From: Methylobacterium sp. J-068
GTDB lineage: Bacteria > Pseudomonadota > Alphaproteobacteria > Rhizobiales > Beijerinckiaceae
NCBI RefSeq assembly: GCF_022829445.1
Contig: NZ_JAKSXY010000122.1
Coordinates: 310,001-374,000, forward strand
Reading direction: 5' to 3'
Length of the DNA: 64,000 nucleotides
In this document: in pieces, positions 51,435 to 60,819 of the stretch
Layout: every line of letters begins with the position of its first letter
How positions within the stretch are numbered: position 1 is the stretch's first letter
Made by a program: the position numbers and the translations under genes
Notes under the pieces: generated by a model
The model's database searches: none
What the model was told of the DNA's origin: nothing
What the model saw: only the letters and a program-made list of their open reading frames with translations

Positions 51435-51442
51435 CCGGAGGC

Positions 51443-53116
51443 TCACACCTCCACCACCTGCACGTGGCAGGCGGGCTTCTTGCCCCAGACCTCGTTCACC
51501 GCCGAGCGGATCGCCCGGTCGACGGCCTTCTCGACGGCCTCCGCGTCCTTGCGCTTGGGCTTCGAGAGGCCCGAGAGGGTGCGCGAGACCGAGTCGACGA
51601 CGACATCCAGCATCGGCTGGCCGGTCCGGCCGCGATTGGGCAGGCCGATGATGTCGATGGCGGGCTCGCCCAGGATTTCGCCCTGCACGTCGATCGCGAT
51701 CGCCACCGAGACGAGGCCGGCCTGCGAGAGCTTGCGGCGCTCCGGGATGGCCCGGTCCTTGGCGTCGATCAGGACGTTGCCGTCCTTGAACAGGCGCCCG
51801 GCCTTGACGTGGTCCACGATCTCCGGCGTGCCGGGCGCGAGGCGCACGACGCTGCCGTTGCGGGCCTTGACGATGTTCGGCACGCCCTGGGCGCGGGCAA
51901 AGCGCGCGTGCTCGTCGAGATGGAGGGCCTCGCCGTGGACGGGGATCGCCGTCTGCGGCCGGGTCCAGGCATACATCTCCGCCATCTCGTCGCGCCGGGG
52001 ATGGCCCGAAACGTGGACGAGCTTGGTCCGGTCCGTGACCACCTCGATGCCGGCATTGATCAGGTCGTTGATGATCGCGCCCACCGCCCGCTCGTTGCCC
52101 GGGATGGCGCGCGAGGAGAAGATGACGCGGTCGCCGGCGGCGAGCGTGATGTCGGGATGGTCGTCGCGCGAGACGCGAGCGAGCGCGGCGCGCTCCTCGC
52201 CCTGCGAGCCGGTGAGCAGCGCCACCACCTTGTCGCGCGGCAGGTAGCCGTAGCTGTCCGACGAGCGGAATTCCGGCAATCCGTCGAGGAAGCCGCACTC
52301 GCGGGCGACCGCGATGACCCGGTCCATGGCGCGGCCGACCGCGATGACCTCGCGGCCGCAGGCCTGGGCCGCTTCGGCGACCGCGCGCATGCGGGCGACG
52401 TTCGAGGCGAAGGTCGTCACCGCGACGCGGTGGGGCGCGTCGGCGATGAGTTCGCGCAAGGTCGCGGCGACCTCGGCCTCGCTCGGAGAGCGGCCTTCGC
52501 GCACGACGTTGGTCGAGTCGCTGATCATCGCCAGGATGCCCTCGTCGCCGAGCGCCCGGAAGGCGGTCTCCGAGGTCACGTCGCCGAGGATCGGGGTCGG
52601 ATCGAGCTTCCAGTCGCCGGTATGGAGCAGGAGGCCGTGCGGCGTGCGGATGGCGACGGCGTTCGATTCCGGGATCGAGTGCGAGACGGGCACGTACTCG
52701 ATCTCGAACGGGCCGACCTGAACGCGGCGCCCGGCCTGGATCTCCTTGAGGATGACCTTGGGCGCGCCCGGCTCGCTGAGGCGGCGGGCCTCCAGCAGGT
52801 TCTTGGCGAAGCGCGTGGCGTAGACCGGCGCCTTGAGCTTGGGCCACAACTCACCGATCGCGCCGATATGGTCCTCGTGCGCGTGGGTGATGAAGATGGC
52901 GAGGAGGTCGTCCTTGCGCTCCTCGATGAAGCTCAGATCGGGAAACATCAGGTCGATGCCGGGGAAACCTTCCTCGCCGGCGAAGCCCATTCCGCAATCG
53001 ACCATGATCCACTTGCGCCGCTTGGGCGGCCCGAAGCCGTAGAGCGCCGCGTTCATGCCGATCTCGCCCACGCCGCCGAGCGGCACGAAGACGAGTTCGT
53101 CTTGCCCTGTCGTCAT
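51443..53116 (-). CDS. rnj: Ribonuclease J
   Basis: A 557-residue metallo-beta-lactamase/beta-CASP nuclease with 5'-exo and endonuclease activity in mRNA decay and rRNA maturation. N-terminal ELVFVPLGGVGEIGMNAALYGFG; the zinc motif FITHAHEDHIGAIGEL (H78, H80, D82, H83); beta-CASP region GSQGEERAALARVSRDDHPDI; and VHVSGHPRRDEMAEMYAWTRPQTAIPVHGEALHLDEHARFA. The C-terminal domain follows. It starts 13 bp after the birA stop in one long minus-strand cluster. Confidence 0.95.
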   Translation of the reverse strand: MTTGQDELVFVPLGGVGEIGMNAALYGFGPPKRRKWIMVDCGMGFAGEEGFPGIDLMFPDLSFIEERKDDLLAIFITHAHEDHIGAIGELWPKLKAPVYATRFAKNLLEARRLSEPGAPKVILKEIQAGRRVQVGPFEIEYVPVSHSIPESNAVAIRTPHGLLLHTGDWKLDPTPILGDVTSETAFRALGDEGILAMISDSTNVVREGRSPSEAEVAATLRELIADAPHRVAVTTFASNVARMRAVAEAAQACGREVIAVGRAMDRVIAVARECGFLDGLPEFRSSDSYGYLPRDKVVALLTGSQGEERAALARVSRDDHPDITLAAGDRVIFSSRAIPGNERAVGAIINDLINAGIEVVTDRTKLVHVSGHPRRDEMAEMYAWTRPQTAIPVHGEALHLDEHARFARAQGVPNIVKARNGSVVRLAPGTPEIVDHVKAGRLFKDGNVLIDAKDRAIPERRKLSQAGLVSVAIAIDVQGEILGEPAIDIIGLPNRGRTGQPMLDVVVDSVSRTLSGLSKPKRKDAEAVEKAVDRAIRSAVNEVWGKKPACHVQVVEV

Positions 53117-53129
53117 TGTTCGTCAAACC

Positions 53130-53909
53130 TCAAGCCGCCGTCGCGGCCGTTCCCAGATGCACCTCGCCCGCCGTCACGGTCCGTCGCGTTCCATCCTCCG
53201 ATCGGACCACGAGCCGTCCGGCCCCGTCGATCGTCTCGAAAATTCCCTGTACGAGAGTGTCGCCCGTCCGCACCGAGACCCGCGCGCCGATCCCGGCAGC
53301 GTCGGCGATCCAGCGCTCGCGGATCCTCTCGAATCCACGGCCACAATCCCAGAGTCGCGCGGCGTCGACGATCGTATCCGTCAGGTGGACGAACAGATCC
53401 TCGGCGCGCGTGTCGTACCGCATCTGCCTGAGGCACGTGGCGGGATAAGGCAAGCCCTGTGGGGTCACCGCGACGTTGACGCCGAACCCCATGACCACGG
53501 CCCGGCGCCCACCCGGCCGCGCCTCCGCCTCGAGAAGCAGGCCCGCGAGCTTGGCGCCCGAGGCCAGCACGTCGTTGGGCCATTTCAGGTGGACCCCCGA
53601 GACGCCGGCCGCCTTGAGCGCCTCCGACAGGGCGACCCCGGCGACGAAGCCCAGGGTCGGGACCCGGCCGGGCTCTACGTCGTCCACCGGCCAGAGCAGG
53701 CTGGCGGTGAGGTTGCCGGGCTCGGAGGCCCAGGCATTGCCCCGGCGGCCGCGCCCCGCCTCCTGCCGGTGGGCGACCACCCAGAGGGGGCCGGACTCAC
53801 CGGCGCGAAAGCTCTCCAGCGCCTCGGTGTTGGTGGAGCCGAGGCGGTCATGCACGTGGAGGCGGTGACCCTGCTCCCGCGCCCGGACGCCGAGGCCGTA
53901 GCCGCTCAA
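53130..53909 (-). CDS. birA: Biotin-[acetyl-CoA-carboxylase] ligase BirA
   Basis: About 259 residues, the catalytic form without the DNA-binding domain. Motifs: VHDRLGSTNTEAL, VVAHRQEAGRGRRGNAWASEPGNLTASLLW (biotinyl-AMP loop), VHLKWPNDVLASGAKLAGLLLEAEA and VMGFGVNVAVTPQGLPYPATCL. The C-terminal SH3-like domain ends in RSEDGTRRTVTAGEVHLG. No ATG fits; I chose the TTG at 53909, 4 bp after the nuoN stop with AGGA upstream. In Hyphomicrobiales birA regularly follows nuoN. Confidence 0.92.
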   Translation of the reverse strand: MSGYGLGVRAREQGHRLHVHDRLGSTNTEALESFRAGESGPLWVVAHRQEAGRGRRGNAWASEPGNLTASLLWPVDDVEPGRVPTLGFVAGVALSEALKAAGVSGVHLKWPNDVLASGAKLAGLLLEAEARPGGRRAVVMGFGVNVAVTPQGLPYPATCLRQMRYDTRAEDLFVHLTDTIVDAARLWDCGRGFERIRERWIADAAGIGARVSVRTGDTLVQGIFETIDGAGRLVVRSEDGTRRTVTAGEVHLGTAATAA

Positions 53910-53913
53910 GGTC

Positions 53914-55356
53914 CTAGAACAGCGATTTGGCGGCGGCCCCCGCCGCACCGACGAGCGGGGCCGGCACGATCCAGAACAGCACGACCACCACGCTCGCGAG
54001 CCCCAGGACGATGCGCAGACCCGGCGCCATCGGCTCGTAGGCGGCCACCGGCTCGTCGAAATACATCACCTTGACGAGGCGGAGATAGTAGAACGCGCCG
54101 ACCACGCTGGTGACGACGCCGATCACCGCGAGCGCCACGAGGTCGGCTTTGATGGCGGCGGCGAAGACGTAGTACTTGGCGAAGAACCCGGCCAGCGGCG
54201 GGATGCCGGCGAGCGAGAACATCATCGCGGCGAGACAGAACGCCAGGACGGGATGGGTGCGCGAGAGGCCGGAGAGATCGTCGACGGTCTCGAACATCTG
54301 CCCGCCGCGACGCAGCGACAGCAGCACCGCGAAGGCGCCGAGCGTCATCGCGAGGTAGATGATCATGTAGACCACCACGCCGCGGATGCCCTCCTGCGAG
54401 CCGGCGGCGAGACCGACCAGGGCGTAGCCGACATTGCCGATGGAAGAATAGGCCATCAGGCGCTTGATCGAGCGCTGGCCGATGGCCGCGAACGAGCCGA
54501 GGGCCATCGAGGCGATCGCCACGAACACGATGATCTGCTGCCAGATCGCGGTGACGTCCGGGAAGGCGCCGATGAAGAGGCGCACCGTCATCGCCATGGC
54601 GGCCATCTTCGGCGCCGAGGCGAAGAAGGCCGTCACCGGGGTCGGCGAACCCTCGTAGACGTCCGGCGTCCACATGTGGAACGGGACGGCGGCGAGCTTG
54701 AAGGCGACGCCGGCCGCCACGAACACGATGCCCAGCACGATGCCGAAGCCCGCCGTGCCGTCGAGGGCCGCGACGATGCCGGGGAACGAGACCGTGCCGG
54801 TGAAGCCGTAGACCAGGGAGGCGCCGTAGAGCAGCATGCCCGAGGAGAGCGCGCCGAGGACGAAGTACTTCAGCCCGGCTTCCGTCGATTTCAGATCGTC
54901 GCGGTGGAAGGCCGCGATGACGTAGGCAGCGAGCGACTGCAGTTCGAGGCCGAGATAGAGCGAGATCAGGTCGTTGGCCGAGGCCATCACCATCATGCCG
55001 ATGGTGCAGAGCACGAGCAGGATCGGGAATTCGAACCGGTCGATGCGGGCGCGCTGGAAGTAGTCGCGCGAGAGCAGGATCGTGGCCGCCGAGCCGATCA
55101 GGATCAGCGCCTTCATCACCTTCGAGAAGTTGTCGACGATGAAGGAGCCGTTCAGCGTGGTGATCCGGGCACCCGACTGGGACATCACCGCGAAGAGCGC
55201 GACCACGAGAAGGATCAGCGCGCCGACATTGACGCCCTCGGCGGAGCGCTCACCCCGGAACGCACCGTAGAGGATCAGCACCAGCACGCCGACGCTGAGG
55301 ATCAGCTCCGGCAGGGCGGGCCCGAGCGCGGGCAGGACGATCTGAGCGGCGTTCAT
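53914..55356 (-). CDS. nuoN: NADH-quinone oxidoreductase subunit N
   Basis: A 480-residue antiporter-like membrane subunit of complex I with about 14 helices. Landmarks: LGLELQSLAAYVIAAFHRDDLKSTEAGLKYFVLGALSSGMLLYGASLVYG, the key lysine region FKLAAVPFHMWTPDVYEGSPTPVTAFFASAPKMAA, and IKRLMAYSSIGNVGYALVGLAAG. ATG at 55356. It is the last nuo gene, abutting birA. Confidence 0.96.
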   Translation of the reverse strand: MNAAQIVLPALGPALPELILSVGVLVLILYGAFRGERSAEGVNVGALILLVVALFAVMSQSGARITTLNGSFIVDNFSKVMKALILIGSAATILLSRDYFQRARIDRFEFPILLVLCTIGMMVMASANDLISLYLGLELQSLAAYVIAAFHRDDLKSTEAGLKYFVLGALSSGMLLYGASLVYGFTGTVSFPGIVAALDGTAGFGIVLGIVFVAAGVAFKLAAVPFHMWTPDVYEGSPTPVTAFFASAPKMAAMAMTVRLFIGAFPDVTAIWQQIIVFVAIASMALGSFAAIGQRSIKRLMAYSSIGNVGYALVGLAAGSQEGIRGVVVYMIIYLAMTLGAFAVLLSLRRGGQMFETVDDLSGLSRTHPVLAFCLAAMMFSLAGIPPLAGFFAKYYVFAAAIKADLVALAVIGVVTSVVGAFYYLRLVKVMYFDEPVAAYEPMAPGLRIVLGLASVVVVLFWIVPAPLVGAAGAAAKSLF

Positions 55357-55369
55357 CGGGTCAAAGCCT

Positions 55370-56893
55370 TCAGCGCGACACGGGCGGCAGGGTGGCCGCC
55401 GCGGTCTGCGTGTTCGAGAGCGCGGTCCGCATGCTCTGCATCAGCGCCTCGGTGGAAGGCGCGAAGGTGTCGAGCACGGGGGCCGGGTGGACGCCGTAAT
55501 AAATCGTCAGGGCGACGAGCGGCGCGATGATGATCTTTTCGCGAAGATCGAGGTCGAGGATCCCCTGGAGGCTGGGCTTCTCGAGCTTGCCGTAGATCAC
55601 GCGGGCATAGAGCCAGAGGGCGTAGCCGGCCGAGAGGATGATGCCGAAGACCGAGAAGAACGCCACCGTCGGGTTGGCCCGGAAGGCCCCCATCATGGCC
55701 AGGAACTCGCCGACGAAACCGGAGGTGCCGGGCAGGCCCACATTGGCCATGGTGAACACCATCATGGCCGCCGCGTAGAGCGGCATGCGCTTCACGAGGC
55801 CGCCATAGGCCGCGATCTCGCGGGTGTGCATCCGGTCGTAGACCACGCCGACGCAGAGGAAGAGCGCGCCCGAGACGATGCCGTGCGAGATCATCAGGAA
55901 CAGCGCGCCCTGGATGCCCTGCTCGTTCAGGGTGAACAGGCCGAGCGTCACGAAGCCCATATGCGCCACCGACGAGTAGGCGATCAGCTTCTTGATGTCG
56001 GTCTGCATCAGGGCGATCAGCGAGGTGAAGATGATGGCGATCACCGAGAGGGCGAACACCATCGGGGCGAAGCTGTGCGACGCATCCGGGAACATCGGCA
56101 GCGAGATCCGGATGAAGCCGTAGCCGCCCATCTTCAGGAGAATGCCCGCCAGGATCACCGAGCCGGCCGTGGGCGCCTCCACGTGCGCGTCGGGCAGCCA
56201 GGTATGGACCGGCCACATCGGCATCTTCACCGCGAAGGAGGCGAAGAAGGCGAGCCAGAGCCAGGTCTGCATCTCCACGGGGAAGCGGGTGTGCAGCAGG
56301 GTCGGGATGTCGGTGGTGCCGGCGTGCCAGTACATCGCCATGATGGCGAGCAGCATCAGCACCGAGCCGAGCAGCGTGTAGAGGAAGAACTTGAAGCTGG
56401 CGTAGATGCGCCGCTTGCCGCCCCAGATGCCGATGATGAGGAACATCGGGATCAGGCCGGCCTCGAAGAACAGGTAGAACAGCACCAGGTCGAGGGCCTG
56501 GAACACGCCGATCATCGTCGTCTCTAGGACCAGGAAGGCGACGTAGTATTCCTTCACCCGCTTATCGACGGAGAGCCACGAGGCGCCGATGCAGAACGGC
56601 ATCAGGAAGGTGGTCAGCAGGATCAGCGGCATCGAGAAGCCGTCAACGCCGAGCTTGAACCGCGTGGTCTCGCTCAGCCAGGCATGGCTCTCGACGAGTT
56701 GGAAGCTCGCGGTCGTCGCGTCGTAGCGGCCCCAGGCCACCAGCGAGAGCAGGAAGGTGGCGAGGGTCGTCGCGAGCGCGGCCCAGCGGGCGTTGCGCTT
56801 CGAGGCCTCGCTCTCCTCGCCGAGGGTGAGGATGAAGGCCGCGCCGCAGAGCGGCACGATGAGGAGGCCGGAGAGGATTCCGAGGCCGAACAT
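55370..56893 (-). CDS. nuoM: NADH-quinone oxidoreductase subunit M
   Basis: A 507-residue antiporter-like subunit. Landmarks: FYLFFEAGLIPMFLIIGIWGGKRRIYASFKFFLYTLLGSVLMLLAIM (conserved Glu in TM5), FAVKMPMWPVHTWLPDAHVEAPTAGSVILAGILLKMGGYG (TM7-8 lysine), and KKLIAYSSVAHMGFVTLGLF. It lies 13 bp upstream of nuoN. Confidence 0.96.
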   Translation of the reverse strand: MFGLGILSGLLIVPLCGAAFILTLGEESEASKRNARWAALATTLATFLLSLVAWGRYDATTASFQLVESHAWLSETTRFKLGVDGFSMPLILLTTFLMPFCIGASWLSVDKRVKEYYVAFLVLETTMIGVFQALDLVLFYLFFEAGLIPMFLIIGIWGGKRRIYASFKFFLYTLLGSVLMLLAIMAMYWHAGTTDIPTLLHTRFPVEMQTWLWLAFFASFAVKMPMWPVHTWLPDAHVEAPTAGSVILAGILLKMGGYGFIRISLPMFPDASHSFAPMVFALSVIAIIFTSLIALMQTDIKKLIAYSSVAHMGFVTLGLFTLNEQGIQGALFLMISHGIVSGALFLCVGVVYDRMHTREIAAYGGLVKRMPLYAAAMMVFTMANVGLPGTSGFVGEFLAMMGAFRANPTVAFFSVFGIILSAGYALWLYARVIYGKLEKPSLQGILDLDLREKIIIAPLVALTIYYGVHPAPVLDTFAPSTEALMQSMRTALSNTQTAAATLPPVSR

Positions 56894-56924
56894 TAGCGGG
56901 CGCTCCGATACGTGACAGCGGCCA

Positions 56925-59021
56925 TCAATGCGCGACCTTGGGCAGGCCGGTCAGCATGTACCAGCTCAGGAGGGCGGCCACGCCGACGAGCATGACGAAG
57001 GCGTAGTGATAGACGTAGCCGGTCTGGAAGCGGACCACGCCGCGCGTCACGTCGAGGACGCGGGTGGCGATGCCGTCCGGGCCCATGCCGTCGATGACCC
57101 GGCCATCGGCCTCCTTCCAGAGGAACTTGCCGAAATCCTTGGCCGGACGGACGAAGATCCGGTCGTAGAGTTCGTCGAAGTACCACTTGTTGAGGAGGAA
57201 CCGGTACAGGCTCGGCTGCTGCGCGGCGAGCTGGCCCGGCAGTTCGGGCCGGCGGATATACATCCAGTAGGCCAGGACGAAGCCGATCAGCATCATGATG
57301 AAGGGCGCGTAGGACACGAGCGCCGGCACCGAATGGATGTCGTGCATGATGTGGTTGTCGGGGCCATGGCCGAGGGCATGACCCCAGAACCCGTCCATGC
57401 CCTCGCCGATGAAGCGGTTCTTGAAGATCAGGCCGGCGAAGAGCGCACCGAAGGCGAGCAGCCCCAGCGGGATCGTCATCACCAGCGGACTTTCGTGCGG
57501 CGTGTGCGCATGGTCGTGGTGTTCGATGGCGCTGTGCGAGGCCGGCTCGACGTCGTGACCCTTGTCGTCGTGGGCGACGCCCTCGTGGTGGCCCGGCGCG
57601 CCGTCCGCCTGCGCCGACGATCCGGCATGCGCCACCGCGTGGTGGTCGTCATGGTGCGCGCCGCCGTGGCCCGCCCAGCGGGCCGGCCCCTCGAAGGTCA
57701 TGAAGAACAGGCGCCAGGAATAGAACGAAGTCATCAGCGCGGCGACGACGGTGCAGATGAAGGCCAGCGTGTGCCCGGGCCGGGTCGAGGCGTAGGCCGC
57801 CTCGATGATCGCGTCCTTGGAGTAGTAGCCCGCCGTGAACGGGAAACCGATCAGCGCCAGGGTGCCGATGGTCATCATCGCGGAGGTGAAGGGGATGTAG
57901 CGGCGGAGATTTCCCATGTTCCGCATGTCCTGCTCGTGGTGCATCGCGTGGATGACCGAGCCGGCGCCGAGGAACAGAAGCGCCTTGAAGAAGGCGTGCG
58001 TGAAGAGGTGGAACACGGCGGCCGAGTAGGCGCCGACGCCGAGCGCCACGAACATGTAGCCGAGCTGCGAGCAGGTCGAGTAGGCGATCACGCGCTTGAT
58101 GTCGTTCTGCACGAGGCCGATCGTGGCCGCGAAGAACGCCGTGATGCCGCCGATGACCGTGACCACGATGAGGGCGTTGGGCGCGAGCTCGAACAGCGGC
58201 GACAGGCGCGCGACCATGAACACGCCGGCCGTCACCATGGTGGCGGCGTGGATCAGCGCCGAGACGGGGGTCGGCCCCTCCATCGCGTCGGGGAGCCAGG
58301 TGTGCAGCAGGAACTGCGCCGACTTGCCCATGGCGCCCATGAACAGCAGCAGGCAGGCGAGCGTCAGGGCGCTCCAGTCGTAGCCGAGGAAGTGGAAGGT
58401 CGCGTCCTTGATCTCGGGCGCGCGGGAAAAGATGCCGTCGAAGGCGATCGAGCCCGTGAGCACGAAGACCAGGAAGATGCCGAGCGAGAACCCGAAATCA
58501 CCGACTCGGTTGACGATGAAGGCCTTCATGGCGGCGGCGTTTGCCGAGGGCTTCTCGTACCAGAACCCGATCAGCAGGTAGCTCGCGAGGCCGACGCCCT
58601 CCCAACCGAAGAACATCTGCACGAGGTTGTCGGCCGTCACCAGCATCAGCATGGCGAAGGTGAAGAGCGACAGGTAGGCGAAGAAGCGCGGCCGGTGCGG
58701 GTCCTCTTCCATGTAGCCGATGGAGTAGAGGTGAACGAGGGTCGAGACCGACGTCACGACCACCAGCATGATCACCGTCAGGGTGTCGATGCGGAAGGCC
58801 CAGTCGACCACGAGGTCGCCGGCCGTGAACCAGGTGGCGACCTGGACCCGCGTCGCGTGCTCGGTGCCGGGCACTTCGAGAAAGGCGCCCCAGGACAGGA
58901 GCGCCGAGAAGGCGAGCAGGCCGGTGGTGATGCCCTCGCTGAGCTTCGGACCGAGCTGGCGGCCGAAGAGGCCGGCGAGCAGGGCGCCGACGAGCGGGAG
59001 GAAGACGATCGCGTGATACAT
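56925..59021 (-). CDS. nuoL: NADH-quinone oxidoreductase subunit L
   Basis: A 698-residue subunit with the C-terminal lateral helix. Landmarks: MFFGWEGVGLASYLLIGFWYEKPSANAAAMKAFIVNRVGDFGFSLGIF, HTWLPDAMEGPTPVSALIHAATMVTAGVFMVAR and KRVIAYSTCSQLGYMFVALGVGAY. Between about residues 447 and 510 lies a long histidine-rich loop (GGAHHDDHHAVAHA ... HHDHAHTPHESPLVM) before the last helices. NuoL proteins often have a short HESP loop here; this one is extended. The ATG at 59021 begins MYHAIVFLPLVGALLAGLFG. Confidence 0.96.
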   Translation of the reverse strand: MYHAIVFLPLVGALLAGLFGRQLGPKLSEGITTGLLAFSALLSWGAFLEVPGTEHATRVQVATWFTAGDLVVDWAFRIDTLTVIMLVVVTSVSTLVHLYSIGYMEEDPHRPRFFAYLSLFTFAMLMLVTADNLVQMFFGWEGVGLASYLLIGFWYEKPSANAAAMKAFIVNRVGDFGFSLGIFLVFVLTGSIAFDGIFSRAPEIKDATFHFLGYDWSALTLACLLLFMGAMGKSAQFLLHTWLPDAMEGPTPVSALIHAATMVTAGVFMVARLSPLFELAPNALIVVTVIGGITAFFAATIGLVQNDIKRVIAYSTCSQLGYMFVALGVGAYSAAVFHLFTHAFFKALLFLGAGSVIHAMHHEQDMRNMGNLRRYIPFTSAMMTIGTLALIGFPFTAGYYSKDAIIEAAYASTRPGHTLAFICTVVAALMTSFYSWRLFFMTFEGPARWAGHGGAHHDDHHAVAHAGSSAQADGAPGHHEGVAHDDKGHDVEPASHSAIEHHDHAHTPHESPLVMTIPLGLLAFGALFAGLIFKNRFIGEGMDGFWGHALGHGPDNHIMHDIHSVPALVSYAPFIMMLIGFVLAYWMYIRRPELPGQLAAQQPSLYRFLLNKWYFDELYDRIFVRPAKDFGKFLWKEADGRVIDGMGPDGIATRVLDVTRGVVRFQTGYVYHYAFVMLVGVAALLSWYMLTGLPKVAH

Positions 59022-59167
59022 CGCTGGCTTGTCCGGCCTCCGGGGGTGCGGCCCGCACCCGCGCGTGGCGCGGGAGCCGGGACGGCACCCTGTGGGTTCG
59101 TGTCACCGCAGCGGCACCGCGCGGAGCGCGCTGCCGAGCGTCAAATCGGGTTCTGACGCGGTCCCGC

Positions 59168-59473
59168 TCAGCCCTTCATCATGCTGACGTCCTCGACCGC
59201 GATCGAACCGCGGTTTCGGAAGAACACGACGAGGATGGCGAGTCCGATGGCCGCTTCCGCCGCCGCCACGGTCAGCACGAACAGGGCGAAGACCTGGCCG
59301 GTGATGTCGTTGAGGTGGGTGGAGAAGGCGACGAGGTTGATGTTCACGGCGAGCAGGATCAGCTCGATGGACATCAGGATGACGATGACGTTCTTGCGGT
59401 TCACGAAGATGCCGAGCACGCCGAGCGTGAACAGGATCGCGGCGACCGTCAGGTAATGGCTCAGGCCGATCAT
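59168..59473 (-). CDS. nuoK: NADH-quinone oxidoreductase subunit K
   Basis: A 101-residue, three-helix subunit of the proton path. The two conserved membrane glutamates are in VILMSIELILLAVNINLVAFS and TVAAAEAAIGLAILVVFFRNRG. A 146-bp gap without recognised genes separates it from nuoL. Confidence 0.96.
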   Translation of the reverse strand: MIGLSHYLTVAAILFTLGVLGIFVNRKNVIVILMSIELILLAVNINLVAFSTHLNDITGQVFALFVLTVAAAEAAIGLAILVVFFRNRGSIAVEDVSMMKG

Positions 59474-59498
59474 CGGATGTGGCTCCCGTTATCCGCCA

Positions 59499-60119
59499 TC
59501 AGACTTCGACGCCCTGGCGCGAGGGCACCTTGCGGGTCTCCACCGCCAGCGCTTGCGTGCGCGCGTTCTGCACCGCGATGTTCTGGCGCTTCACGCCGGG
59601 GCGGTCGCGCAGGGTCAGCACGATGGCGCCGATCATCGCGACGAGCAGGATCAGGCCGGCGAGCTGGAAGAAGAAGACGTAGTCCGTGTACAGCACCCGG
59701 CCGAGCGCCTGGGTGTTGGTGACGGCCTCGGCGCCCGCGATCGGATTGAGCGGCGCCTGGATCAGACCGGGATCGATGGTCCAGGAGCCGACGACGAGCA
59801 GGAGCTCGATCAGGAAGACCGCGCCGATCAGCGCGCCGATGGGCAGGTATTGCTGGAAGCCCTGGCGCAGCTGCGCGAAATCCACGTCGAGCATCATCAC
59901 GACGAAGAGGAACAGCACGGCGACGGCGCCCACGTAGACGACGACCAGGATCATCGCGAGGAACTCGGCGCCCATCATCACGAACAGCCCGGCGGCGTTC
60001 ACGAAGGCCAGAATGAGGAACAGCACGGAGGCCACGGGATTGCGCGAGGCGATCACCATGAAGCCCGAGGCGATGGTCACACCTGCGAACAGGTAGAAGA
60101 AGGCAGCGGCTGCGCTCAT
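59499..60119 (-). CDS. nuoJ: NADH-quinone oxidoreductase subunit J
   Basis: A 206-residue, five-helix subunit. Characteristic are ASRNPVASVLFLILAFVNAAGLFVMMGAEFLAMILVVVYVGAVAVLFLFVVMMLDVDF (the conserved pi-bulge helix with Tyr/Gly) and LILLVAMIGAIVLTLRDRPGVKRQ. It is separated from nuoI by 187 bp containing a GC hairpin. Confidence 0.96.
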   Translation of the reverse strand: MSAAAAFFYLFAGVTIASGFMVIASRNPVASVLFLILAFVNAAGLFVMMGAEFLAMILVVVYVGAVAVLFLFVVMMLDVDFAQLRQGFQQYLPIGALIGAVFLIELLLVVGSWTIDPGLIQAPLNPIAGAEAVTNTQALGRVLYTDYVFFFQLAGLILLVAMIGAIVLTLRDRPGVKRQNIAVQNARTQALAVETRKVPSRQGVEV

Positions 60120-60277
60120 GCGATTCTAGAGATCAGCCGTCCCGAGGACGGCCCCTTCTGCCGAAATTGTGCCACGGCCCATCGGCCGCCCGTCTATAGA
60201 ACCCGCCCCTGCGGCGCACAACCGCCTCGGCGAGCCCGCGCCGGCTCCGTGGGCACGGAATCGGCGCACTGTCTCAT

Positions 60278-60301
60278 CCGCCCCCGGGGTGCCGGGGGCG
60301 G
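60278..60301. repeat. GC hairpin just downstream of nuoI
   Basis: CCGCCCCC (60278-60285) and GGGGGCGG (60294-60301) form an 8-bp stem, ending 5 bp beyond the nuoI stop in the 187-bp nuoI-nuoJ gap. There is no U-run. It may protect or partly attenuate the nuo transcript. The rest of the gap (60120-60277) shows no gene. Confidence 0.65.
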
Positions 60302-60306
60302 GCCCC

Positions 60307-60795
60307 TCAGCGGTAGGGCGCGTCCACCGCGAGGTTGCGGGCGATCTCGCGCTCCCAGCGGTCGCCGTTCAGCAGGAGCTTCTCCTTGTCGTAGAGAAGC
60401 TCCTCGCGGGTCTCGACCGAGAACTCGAAGTTCGGCCCCTCGACGATGGCGTCGACCGGGCAGGCCTCCTGGCACATGCCGCAATAGATGCATTTGACCA
60501 TGTCGAGGTCGTAGCGCGTGGTGCGGCGCGTGCCGTCGTTCCGGCGCGGACCTGCCTCGATGGTGATGGCCTGGGCCGGGCAGATCGCCTCGCACAGCTT
60601 GCACGCGATGCAGCGCTCCTCGCCGTTGGGATAGCGGCGCAGCGCATGTTCTCCTCGGAAGCGTGGACCGCGATGGCCCATCTCGAAGGGGTAGTTGATC
60701 GTGGCCTTGGGCTTGAAGAAGTAGCGCATGGCGAGGGCGAACCCCGACACGAACTCCTTCAGGAGCAGACCCTTGGCGACCTGATCGAGCTTCAT
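60307..60795 (-). CDS. nuoI: NADH-quinone oxidoreductase subunit I
   Basis: A 162-residue (TYKY) subunit carrying two [4Fe-4S] clusters. The binding motifs are ERCIACKLCEAICPAQAI and VKCIYCGMCQEACPVDAI. The amphipathic N-terminus (KEFVSGFALAMRYFFKPKATINYPFE) anchors it at the membrane. ATG at 60795. Confidence 0.97.
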   Translation of the reverse strand: MKLDQVAKGLLLKEFVSGFALAMRYFFKPKATINYPFEMGHRGPRFRGEHALRRYPNGEERCIACKLCEAICPAQAITIEAGPRRNDGTRRTTRYDLDMVKCIYCGMCQEACPVDAIVEGPNFEFSVETREELLYDKEKLLLNGDRWEREIARNLAVDAPYR

Positions 60796-60819
60796 GGCCC
60801 GGATCTCCGTGAGCGGTTG

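Noticed and set aside
50402..53431. Very long open frame on the plus strand opposite DUF1467, mce and rnj
   Set aside because: It is antisense to three well-recognised genes and its translation has no family resemblance; long shadow frames are expected in GC-rich DNA.
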